Below are positions 42,478-50,867 of a stretch of DNA of 64,000 nt, one piece after another. The notes below the pieces were generated by a model. The model was not told the origin of the DNA. It worked only from the letters and a program-made list of their open reading frames with translations, and did no database searches. Positions within the stretch are counted from its first letter, which is position 1. Each line of letters opens with the position of its first letter. This DNA is from Limnephilus marmoratus (taxonomy: Eukaryota; Arthropoda; Insecta; Trichoptera; Limnephilidae). The translations under genes were made by a program, and so were the position numbers. The stretch spans positions 11,985,721 to 12,049,720 of the forward strand of contig OU862928.1 of assembly GCA_917880885.1 (NCBI GenBank), in the 5' to 3' direction.

Positions 42478-43175
42478 GCAGGCGCCAGACACGAATTCAA
42501 AGAAGTGATCAAACAAGTGTTCACATGTGTGGCACGGGCATTTGACACTGTTGTCACATAAGTGATCACTTAAGTGCGCTTTGCCGTTCCGTGTCGGTTT
42601 TTTAGCGCACATCAAAGGGATCAAAGTTCAAAGTTTGCGAGCCTGCCACACTGCGCGAAGCTCAGTTGCGCGAGCGTCGCCGTGGAGAGTAGTCGTGCGT
42701 GGACAGCCAAACGAACTAACGATGGAGTGGAATAATGAGAGCGTTTTCGAGTTTATAGAGTTGATGCAAGTAGAGCCAGATATATGGGATCCGAAACGTA
42801 AAGGGCATAAAAATCGAAATAACATCAATGACGCCTGGAACCGAATTAAACACCACTCTTCAATACCTTGCTCTATCGAAGAATTAATTAGATAGATATA
42901 TTTAGATAAATATATTTAGATAAATATATTTAGATAAATATAATTAGATAAATTAATTAGATAATATAAATAATTAGACGCAAATAAATAATAGAAGCAA
43001 ACTGTGTCGACCAAATCGTCGACCATGTTGTGTGAAGTCTATTTGAAAACTGTGAGCTCAAAGGAGTGATCAAAACTTTGACACATATCTGGCAGATACA
43101 ACAATATGTGACCAAATGTGTGCGCAAAGTCTTCAAAGAAGTGATCACTTATTTGAACTTCTGTCTGGCGCCTGC
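42478..43175 (+). mobile_element. PIF/Harbinger-like element carrying a MADF gene
   Basis: Inverted ends GCAGGCGCCAGACACGAATT and, in complement, GCAGGCGCCAGACAGAAGTT. The similarity extends about 34 bp to AAGTGATCA. Flanks are TAAA on the left and ATAA on the right, close to a TWA-type duplication. AGTGATCA motifs recur near both ends. The only coding remnant is a MADF domain; autonomous Harbinger elements carry a transposase and a separate Myb/MADF-like protein. Transposase is absent here. The interior includes an AT-rich TTAGATAAATATA repeat (42895-42955). Confidence 0.7.
42722..42895 (+). CDS. Truncated MADF-domain protein of the Harbinger-like element
   Basis: The frame MEWNNESVFEFIELMQVEPD continues WDPKRKGHKNRNNINDAWNR. 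This is the N-terminal half of a MADF (Myb/SANT-like, Adf-1 type) DNA-binding domain: helix F-EFIELM, then the W-D--hK--N----AW pattern. It ends after 57 codons without the rest of the domain. In PIF/Harbinger transposons such proteins help the transposase bind element ends. Probably a remnant; whether a downstream exon existed is unknown. Confidence 0.7.
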   Translation: MEWNNESVFEFIELMQVEPDIWDPKRKGHKNRNNINDAWNRIKHHSSIPCSIEELIR

Positions 43176-44001
43176 ATAACAATAACACAGTCATTTATCA
43201 TTTATTGCTTTCGTTTCAACATCACATCACAACACACAAAACCACTGTTCATTCGAATCCAAGAAAAGCAGGCCTGTCTCGCCGATTGAACAAGCTACTA
43301 GACTGACGGCAGTGGGTTTCAATTCATCTCGGTAATAGTTAGCGAGGTTATTTGTATACAAACTATGGCGAACTATTTCGGCAGAATCTATATTCATCCC
43401 TAAGAACAAATGAATCAAAAAATTATTTAATTTTACCTGCAGAAACACTGTGCAATTCAATTCAACGCTGTTGTCTCGAAAGGAACAACTTCCTACTAAC
43501 CCTGTGTGTTATTACACAATATTCTCTACAATTCACCGCTTAGCAAAGGTTTGAATAAAAAACAAACAATTATAAACAAATAAAGATTTCAGAAAAAATC
43601 ATTTCAAACTTACATTTGCCTCACAAACTCTCAAAATACTGAATAATGTTGATACGAAAATATTAAAAACACAAGCGTTGTGTTTTGGCATGTATTTTGA
43701 CAACTAATCCAAGTATTGCCAGTAAAAATTTTATATTTAAAAAAAAAAGTATGGGGCAATTTTGAACCCCTTTGGCAGACAAATTAGCACCATCCACACG
43801 GCCACTTCGGAGCCATAAATATATTAATCCCTTCGGAGCGATAGAGTTCCGCGCCATTTCGGTCAGTAAACCTATTGGTCTTTAGTTTTCTGCGCGCCGC
43901 GGCGCGGCGGCCTGAAGTGACGCGGGACTCGGCCGCTCCGAAGTCGCCGTGTGGGGAGTGCTATTGTATAATTTTCCAGTTGATATTAGGGTGAACGTCC
44001 A
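43176..44001. other. Spacer without supported features
   Basis: AT-rich on the left, GC-rich around 43880-43960 (GCGCGCCGCGGCGCGGCGGC). Short frames on both strands show no motif I can identify. Confidence 0.4.
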
Positions 44002-44202
44002 TTAGTCCGCACCGGCCGCAACGCACACACGGCATGCAACGGATTTTTCTATATCTTTATATGAATTAGTACAGCACTGCGTCCACTATCGGCAAATACC
44101 AGCGGTCGGTACCAATAGTGGACGCAGTGCTGTACTAATTCATATAAAGACATCGAAAAATCCGTTGCGTGCCGTGCGTGCGTTGCGGCCGGTGCGGACT
44201 AA
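44002..44202. mobile_element. Foldback MITE, 201 bp
   Basis: Almost entirely palindromic. Left arm TTAGTCCGCACCGGCCGC, then ACGGATTTTTC, TATATGAATTAGTACAGCAC and TGCGTCCACTA; the right arm is the complement with a few mismatches. A loop of roughly 20-30 bp (GGCAAATACCAGCGGTCGG) lies at the centre. ATT on the left and AAT on the right border it. Non-coding. Confidence 0.8.
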
Positions 44203-44439
44203 TAAAAAATGTTACATACAAAATATATGACAATGTTTTATGTGCGTTTAGGTACCAACTTACAAATTTTATGACTTCAAAGCAAATTTGGGTTTTGATT
44301 CATTATAAAAAAATAAGAGAAAATTACCATGTTACACATGTAAGTTGCCGAAAAAGGAGGGCGCTGTAGTCTTTGACATACTGATAGTAGGAGTGGTTGC
44401 CAGATTAAAATATAAAGATCTAGAGTTAGTTCATGTTAG

Positions 44440-44818
44440 TTCATTCCACCGACGGGGGTGACACCCGACCATGGAAAAAAAATTACGAAGGATATTGTCA
44501 CAAAAATATTGTACTCATGAACTCGGTCTGTTATTTATATTTTCGTAGCTCTCTATGTCTTCCCGTAGAGTGCCCCGAATTTTGTGTCAGACGGTCTTTT
44601 TATGGGTAAAAATAGCCTACATTTATGGTGAAAATTTTATCTTTGAAAATCTCTAGCCACCCCACACATTTGACTAGGTAGTAATGTTTTAATTTTTTAT
44701 GAAGTCGAAATTTGGGTTTTCTCAAAAAAGTCAAATTTAATGGTAGGAGGGGGGGGGGGGGTAAACACCACGCCCCGTGGGTGACATCCGGTGCCACCCA
44801 TGCTAGCTATGCCACTGC
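44440..44818. mobile_element. Decayed hAT-like element end
   Basis: The right boundary GCTAGCTATGCCACTG is the inverted form of a CAGTGGCATAGC hAT-type terminus. Internal GGTGACATCC/GGTGACACCC motifs lie near both ends. The left terminus is not preserved. The segment before it (44385-44440) is a relative of 30180-30230 (TGCCAGATTAAAATATAAAG). Confidence 0.5.
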
Positions 44819-45504
44819 TTGTGCCCCTCTAACGAAATAATGTGTGAGCTGTGTCTGGTGGGTAACTTTGGTGGGAGGAGGGGGATTCCGTGTACAGTGC
44901 AAAATAGAGCACATCGTTTCATGCATGAATATTCGCCCAAAGATGGTGAAATGCCCCTTTTGTTTAGTTCATTAGCATTAGCGGATACAAACATACGGGG
45001 GTCTCTCGAAAAATGAGTAATGCTTACTACCACACCGGAGCCAACCTTCCAACTCTGAACTCCAAAATAGCGGATGTCGAACAGCTGATTCGGCGCTGTA
45101 TCTTATCAGTTGCGTAATTGTGATTGTGTGCAGGCGATACTTCGGTTTCCAGAATACTGATTCGTAAAGCCAAAAACACGAGTGTGCTTTAGACCACACG
45201 ACTGAAGTAAAACTTCACTAACTTATATCTCCCTCTCAACATCCGTTCACCTTGCCCGACCGTTCCCCTCGCCCGATCGCACTTTTCATAACGCTCGCGT
45301 CACGCATTCACCAACTTACTCCCCAAGTCAAACGTGCGTAAAGGCCCGACCGTTCGCCTCGCCCGATCACACTTTTCGTAACGCTCTCGCCACGCATTCA
45401 CCAGCTTACTCCCTAAGTCAAGCGTGCGTAAAGAAGTTTTACTTCAATAATAATTTTACGAGCCTTCAATGGCATAAGTTTTATAAATAAAAATACATTA
45501 ATGT

Positions 45505-45709
45505 TTACAATTTTTTTCTCTCCCGGTGTTCTAGCATGCGTTGAGCTGCAGATTTTTTGTCTTCTGATGCAGCAGTTCGAATATCTTCTGTAGCAATTTC
45601 AACTATTGCATCTGATTCCTGTTGTTTCTTACTTTGTTGTTTAAGCAGTGCTTTTCGTGCTCTGAATTCTCGACCACGTTCTGCAGAAGTTTTTGGCGCT
45701 TTATCCAAC
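45505..45709 (-). CDS. Exon 2 of a small two-exon gene
   Basis: Acceptor GATGCAATTATAG precedes GTTGGATAAAGC. The first base completes the AG left by exon 1 to give Arg. The frame reads LDKAPKTSAERGREFRARKA, then LLKQQSKKQQESDAIVEIAT, and ends RMLEHRERKKL and stop (45505-45507). The complete product is 90 residues, strongly basic at Arg/Lys-rich AERGREFRARK and RERKKL, with a predicted helix. Similar short AER-RE-R-RK segments occur in insect repeat-associated hypothetical proteins, but I cannot assign a function. DNA binding is a guess. Confidence 0.7.
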
Positions 45710-45801
45710 CTATAATTGCATCATTTTAGTTTGGTAAATTTAATAAATTATTATTAGAGTCATGAATTATTATAAAAATAATAAAATAAAAATTAATTTA
45801 C

Positions 45802-45869
45802 CTAACTCCAATAATTTGTCTCAGTTTTTTTATATGATCTATGGTGGGATTTTCATCATCACCTTCCAT
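45802..45869 (-). CDS. Exon 1 of the small two-exon gene
   Basis: ATG at 45869-45867. The frame MEGDDENPTIDHIKKLRQII continues GV and two bases (AG), then donor AG|GTAAAT. The 92-bp intron is AT-rich. Only 17 bp separate the ATG from the inverted 14-mer GAAGTTTTACTTCA upstream, so that repeat lies in the promoter or 5' leader. Acidic start and basic exon 2 give a charge-split product. Confidence 0.7.
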
Positions 45870-45899
45870 TTGATATAATGAGAAAGAAGTTTTACTTCA

Positions 45900-46511
45900 A
45901 AATAATAATTTCAAACAATTTTTATACCACTCTCCCGTAATAATATTACGCAGACTGATGTGTTGGGCCAACTTGCACGAATCAGCTATCGCCGATCGCT
46001 TCGGTAGCGATCGCGGGCCAATTCGAACTCCAACTTCCTTTCCATACTTTTAAAATTATCGTCACGGCAAGTAGTATTGGTAGGGGTCTATGGAGACGGT
46101 GCGGTGTGTGAGAGAGATGCGAGAAAATTATGATTTTTTTTTCATTGGGGGAAACAGACCTACGTACATTGTGTATCTATCTCATCTTTTAAAGAGCTGC
46201 AGCATTGTAGCGATAATGAACGTATGATTGCCTTTTTGCCGTCACGGTAATATAAAAGCCCACAATGAGTATAGTGACTATACTAACAAATTAAACCTGT
46301 CTGTCTAGAAATTTTTGGCAAAAATGGAGTCACAGAATTACACCAATAATCAATTGCCTCTCGGAGAAAATGTTAGGCTTAGAGCACGCCGTTTTTTTAG
46401 CAGCCCCCTCCCCCAAAATTTATATTTTACTAATTAACGTAGAAAATAATTAAGAAATTAAAACTGAATCGCAAAAACGTAGCTCCAACTAAAACACAAG
46501 TATCCCGACGT
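45900..46511. other. Spacer without supported features
   Basis: No recognisable gene. CGATCGCTTCGGTAGCGATCG near 45992-46012 is a small hairpin. The rest is AT-rich. Confidence 0.4.
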
Positions 46512-46679
46512 TATGGAAATAGGGCTGCCACCTCTCCGGGTTTGACCCGGAGTCTACGGGTTTGCATGGTGCATGTCCGGGCTACGGGTTTAACATCGAT
46601 ATCTCCGGGTCAGAGCGGGCGGTGGCAGCGAAGCGACAGACGACCATCACGGCGCGGAGCTGCTGAGTTGCACCCAATA

Positions 46680-47210
46680 ATGAGAAACATAAAAGACAAG
46701 GTTGAAAGCCGACTGCATTATGAATTTTACAATGCCAAAATAATGAGAAACATAAAGTTTTTGAGGTCTTCTGATCAGGATCAATTAAAAAAAGAAGCCA
46801 ATGGGTTTACCGGAGACCTGTTGAATACATACAGAAATATTATGATTTGGAGGATTCTGTATTCAAAATCATTTCCAAATTCGACCTAACAAGTGCAGTA
46901 AGCTACGGAGATACTGTGGAAGCTGTCGAATCAATTGGTTTGAAAAATGTCGACGAAGATAAACTTTATGACGAGACCCAAAAATTAAACCAAGTATTTC
47001 CTCAGTTCGTACAATCTAGTGAATCAACATTGCTTGTTGTTTTACGATGGGTTCAGTTATTCAAAGTCACCTCAACCTTCACCGAACTGCCAAAAATAAT
47101 TGGAAAAAAATTTCAATCCCTTTAAGCAATGCTTTTGTTGAACGCGTCTTTTCTTTAATGGGAAATTTGTGGACAGACGAGCGAAACTGCTTGTTAGTGG
47201 ACATGGTGAC
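46680..47210 (+). pseudogene. hAT transposase remnant
   Basis: Plus-strand frames contain EDKLYDETQKLNQVFPQFVQ, then (after frame changes) NAFVERVFSLMGNLWTDERN, the hAT C-terminal dimerisation motif, ending CLLVDMVTQSYLIL just before the Helitron. At least two frameshifts between 46880 and 47110, and the N-terminal BED finger and catalytic core are missing. Confidence 0.75.
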
Positions 47211-47214
47211 ACAA

Positions 47215-48069
47215 TCCTACTTAATATTATAAAGGGGAAAGTTTGTATGGATGTATGTTTGTTACTCTTTTACACAAAAACTACTGAAGGGATTTAAAAA
47301 ATTCTTTCACTAATAGAAAGAAGAGAGGGAGAGGGAGAGGGAGAGGGAGAGGGAGAGGGAGAGGGAGAGGGAGAGGGAGAGGGAGAGGGAGAGGGAGAGG
47401 GAGAGGGAGAGGGAGAGGGAGAGGGAGAGGGAGAGGGAGAGGGAGAGGGAGAGGGAGAGGGAGAGGGAGAGGGAGAGGGAGAGGGAGAGGGAGAGGGAGA
47501 GGGAGAGGGAGAGGGAGAGGGAGAGGGAGAGGGAGAGGGAGAGGGAGAGGGAGAGGGAGAGGGAGAGGGAGAGGGAGAGGGAGAGGGAGAGGGAGAGGGA
47601 GAGGGAGAGGGAGAGGGAGAGGGAGAGGGAGAGGGAGAGGGAGAGGGAGAGGGAGAGGGAGAGGGAGAGGGAGAGGGAGAGGGAGAGGGAGAGGGAGAGG
47701 GAGAGGGAGAGGGAGAGGGAGAGGGAGAGGGAGAGGGAGAGGGAGAGGGAGAGGGAGAGGGAGAGGGAGAGGGAGAGGGAGAGGGAGAGGGAGAGGGAGA
47801 GGGTGTTGATGGGGGGAGTGGAGTGGAGAGAAGGAAAGTGGAGGAGGCGGAGTGGGGTGGAAGAGGGGGAAGGGAAGGAAGGGAAGGGGGAGGGGTGGAG
47901 GAAGGTGAAGGGATGTGGAGTGAGGAGGGTGTGGAGTTGGGGAGGGGTGGGTGGAGGAGGTGGAGGGAGAGCGGGGTTGATGGATGAGTGGTGTGGGGAG
48001 AGGGAAGGTGGAGGAGGCTGAGTGGAAATCCCCTAATACCATGCGAGCAAAGCCGCGGGAAAAAGCTAG
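47215..48069 (+). mobile_element. Non-autonomous Helitron, complete
   Basis: It starts TCCTACTTAATATTATAAAG after an A and ends GCCGCGGGAAAAAGCTAG before a T, as expected for Helitron insertion between A and T with no target duplication. The 5' region (GTTTGTTACTCTTTTACAC) is typical of insect Helitrons. The interior is dominated by a (GAGAGG)n tract and a G-rich stretch. No Rep/helicase coding sequence. Confidence 0.85.
47330..47801 (+). repeat. (GAGAGG)n microsatellite
   Basis: About 78 uninterrupted hexamer units, followed by a degenerate G-rich region to 48020. The apparent 253-residue Leu-Pro frame on the minus strand is produced by this repeat and is not a gene. Confidence 0.95.
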
Positions 48070-48395
48070 TTACAATATAATTTGCGAAGAATTTTTGAAG
48101 TTTTTGAAAAACCTGAGCAAGAAAAGATGCTTAAACAATCCCTTCAGAACTAAAAATATAGTTTTAAGTGTCAAGCTGGTCCAAGTCAGCCTAGCACTAG
48201 CTAGGTCGTTTATATATATAAAAAAAAACTTTTCCAATTTGCCTTAATTAAATAATTCTTACTAAAAAAAGTTTTATTTTAATAAAAAAAAGATATTTCT
48301 AAAATCTCCGGGGCTACTGTTTTTGAAAGGTGGCAGCCCTATATGGAATACATTCTCGAATGTTTGTTCTTGTAAAAATGAAATTATTTGCTTAC

Positions 48396-48692
48396 CGATT
48401 CTTCGAAATCCCATCATTTCCATCGATGTCACCATCGAATAAATCCTTCTTGGGAGGCGTACCCTGGCAAGCTTCAACATCGTTTACATCGATGTCAGCA
48501 TCGAATAACTCCTTCTTGGGAGACGTACCCTGGCAAGCTTCAACATCATTTACATCGATGTCAGCACCGAATAATGCTTTCTTGGGAAACGCACCCTGGC
48601 AAGCTTCAAAATCATTTACATCTATGTCAGCATCGAATAACTCCTTCTTGGGAAGCGTCCCATTGCAAGCTTCAACATCATTTACGGAGGAA
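48396..48692 (-). CDS. Exon with 22-residue acidic tandem repeats
   Basis: Acceptor TTTTGTTTTCAG and donor AATCG|GTAAGC bound 297 nt (1 + 98 codons + 2 nt). Four tandem 66-bp units encode VNDVEACQGTSPKKELFDAD-type repeats (22 residues each; the last is diverged to DGDIDGNDG), then ISKNR. The trailing CG joins the first G of the exon at 32120-32309 to give Arg. Each unit combines an acidic DADID block with Cys and KKELF. The repeat itself is not a domain I recognise. The first base shows that an upstream exon ends in phase 2. The donor is 55 bp from the hAT element at 46520-48341. Confidence 0.85.
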
Positions 48693-49173
48693 CTGAAAAC
48701 AAAAAATAAAATTATGTATATTTTCACTGTAAAAGAAATGGTCAAGTATAATTTAAAAAAAATAAAAATAAACAGGACGACCGCCTGAAAACGGCGCATT
48801 GTGTATTTTTTGTGTATTGTGTAATCTTCTCGATCCAAGGTAAGAACAACCCATGGACGCGCATGTCTCCGCCCCTCCCCCCACTGCTAGTAGGACGAAT
48901 GCATTCAAATCCACTATTTAAATACAGTTTGGCAATTAAGTGTAGAAAATAAATGATGGCGCTGTGATCGTTTTCTAGTTTTAAATGGCAACACCAAGAT
49001 GGCTCATAAGACAAAGAATGTATGTTTTAAAAAAACACTTCTGGCAAAATGCATATTTCATAGCGTATTTGTATTTTCAAAAAATTTGCACAAAAAACTG
49101 TAATTTAATAGAAGCAAAATAAAACAAAACAAGTTTTAAGTGGGCGTTTATTTCGATATAAAAACGTAGGTAC

Positions 49174-49941
49174 TTAAAAATTTAAGTCTCTTAATTCAAC
49201 ACCCGACATGTAATTATTGTCTATGACCTCGTTTGATTCTTCTTCTTCCGTATCTTCATCTTCATCTCAACGCAGTTCATCGATATCATCATATATAGTA
49301 CTGCCTCGTGCATAATATTCTGCCTCAATTTTCATCACGTGTTTGCAACAATTTTTCCAATCATCAGCACTTATGCTATTACATATTATTATTATTATGC
49401 CCATTTTCCGTTTTCCCAGTGTTTCAAATTTTCCATCTGCCTTTTCCCCTTCCTTGACGATTCGTCTTACCGTTGTTTCAGATTTACCTGTGTGTGAAAA
49501 ACATCATTAAAATTATTATTATAGAAGGTAGTTTTAAAAACACACACTAGATAATATTTACTTAGAAAGAAAAAAAGAGAAAACGAGAAAAAAGTAAATT
49601 TTCTACGAGTTTAAAGAAGTTGCATATTATTATTTTTTTATTGAGTTATTCCCTTTTTCCTGTGGCCGCATATTAACTGTCAAATCGAAATGTCAAATTC
49701 GAATTTTATAACATAACCTCAAATCAGATTGTAATGGTTATTATCGCTCGAAAATTGGAATAAATCTTGTAATACTAATGAAATTTATTAAACAAACTAT
49801 ACTACGTACCAGTCATTTCTGCAGTTCGTTTGTAAACATCTTCTAAATCAGATAGAAGCTTCTTCGCGTGACACTCGGGTGGCAGCGTTGAAAAACGCAG
49901 AATATAACCCCTCTTGCATCACTATGTAATGGTTTACTCAT
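49174..49941 (-). pseudogene. Internally deleted IS630/Tc1-like transposase with intron
   Basis: Exon 1 (49941-49810) starts MSKPLHSDARGVIFCVF and, after a frameshift, reads SDLEDVYKRTAEMTG. Donor CTG|GTACGT and acceptor CACACAG remove an intron and restore GKSETTVRRIVKEGEKADGK (exon 2 from 49487), the helix-turn-helix of IS630/Tc1-type transposases. The sequence then jumps straight to the C-terminal DDWKNCCKHVMKIEAEYY block and an acidic tail. The whole catalytic domain between them is deleted. A stop (49267-49269) and the frameshift add to the damage. The splice phase is still intact. Confidence 0.8.
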
Positions 49942-49949
49942 TTTAATTA

Positions 49950-50772
49950 AATTCAGGCAAACAATGAATAAAAATATTATCAAATCAGCGATCTTCTACT
50001 CAGATTTAAGACAATAAATCACGTGACAGCCATAGGAAACGTCATATAATTCGGTGCTGCCATAGTAATGAAAACGTTTAGTTCCAATTTATTTAATTTC
50101 TACACTTTCTTGCCAAACTATAATTGAATTATTTTATTAACGTACAGTACAATTGTTTCTGACCGCCTTACCAATCTTTTGCCTTGCTTGCGGCTTCCAA
50201 TTTGTTTTAGCGAGAAAAGGACAAGTGTATTCAATCATTGAATATGGACAGATTTACAGTGTGTTCTTTTACTTTCAAGTGATTTATTTTCAAGGGAAAA
50301 TAAATCAAAGCTAATTATAAAATAACAAGTTCGAAATATGGTGAAACAAATTAATTCTAGTGCATTGGAAACTGGAATTGCCAGGTTGGTTTATTTTTAC
50401 GTTCGTGGAGGCCCTACTAAAAAACGTGTTTTAAATTTTACCCGACTGATAAACAACCATAATATGTAGGGTAAATGGTCGTACCAGTTGTGTAAAATGT
50501 TAATTATAATAAAGTAGTTAATTTTATGTCACCTGTTCCGTATTCTTTCTGACTTTTTGACATTGCACTTTCTCTTTTTCCGGTGTCTGCTGGGCGGCAA
50601 ACCGTGAGTCCACTTTCGACCTAAAATACAATTAACATTTAAAAACAATCAATGACGATTGATTAATCAAAATATATTATAAAATAAAGTGTTATACAAT
50701 GTGCGTAACGCTAAACTCAGAAACGAGTCCCGATACGATCAAGGGATTTAATAAAGAAGGTTCTCGTTTTTA
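49950..50772. other. Spacer without supported features
   Basis: AT-rich sequence with no recognisable exon, TIR or tandem repeat on either strand. Confidence 0.4.
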
Positions 50773-50867
50773 CGACTCCAGATACTAATATCTACAGCTT
50801 GTATGTCGGACGAATATCTACAGCTCATATGTTGAACTAATATCTACGAACTTCGGAGTGTTGACAA

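Larger units (their letters stand above)
45203..45899. mobile_element. Possible transposon bounded by TGAAGTAAAACTTC
   Basis: TGAAGTAAAACTTC occurs at 45203-45216, and its complement GAAGTTTTACTTCA at 45433-45446 and 45886-45899. The left block (45217-45432) holds two diverged copies of a GC-rich unit of about 90 bp (GCCCGACCGTTC, CTCGCCCGATC, CACGCATTCACC, AAGTCAAACGTGCGTAAAG). The right block holds a two-exon gene. The 14-mer is partly self-complementary. No target duplication was found, so element status is inference. Confidence 0.5.
46520..48341. mobile_element. hAT element with nested Helitron
   Basis: Inverted ends TAGGGCTGCCACCTCT and AAAGGTGGCAGCCCTA, flanked by TATGGAAA (46512-46519) and TATGGAAT (48342-48349), 7 of 8 matching. 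It contains a broken hAT transposase on the plus strand and a complete Helitron (47215-48069). Without the Helitron the element is 967 bp, an internally deleted hAT. CTCCGGG-containing motifs recur near both ends. Confidence 0.85.

Noticed and set aside
47281..48042. 253-residue Leu-Pro-rich protein on the minus strand
   Set aside because: It is the reverse reading of the (GAGAGG)n microsatellite inside a Helitron.
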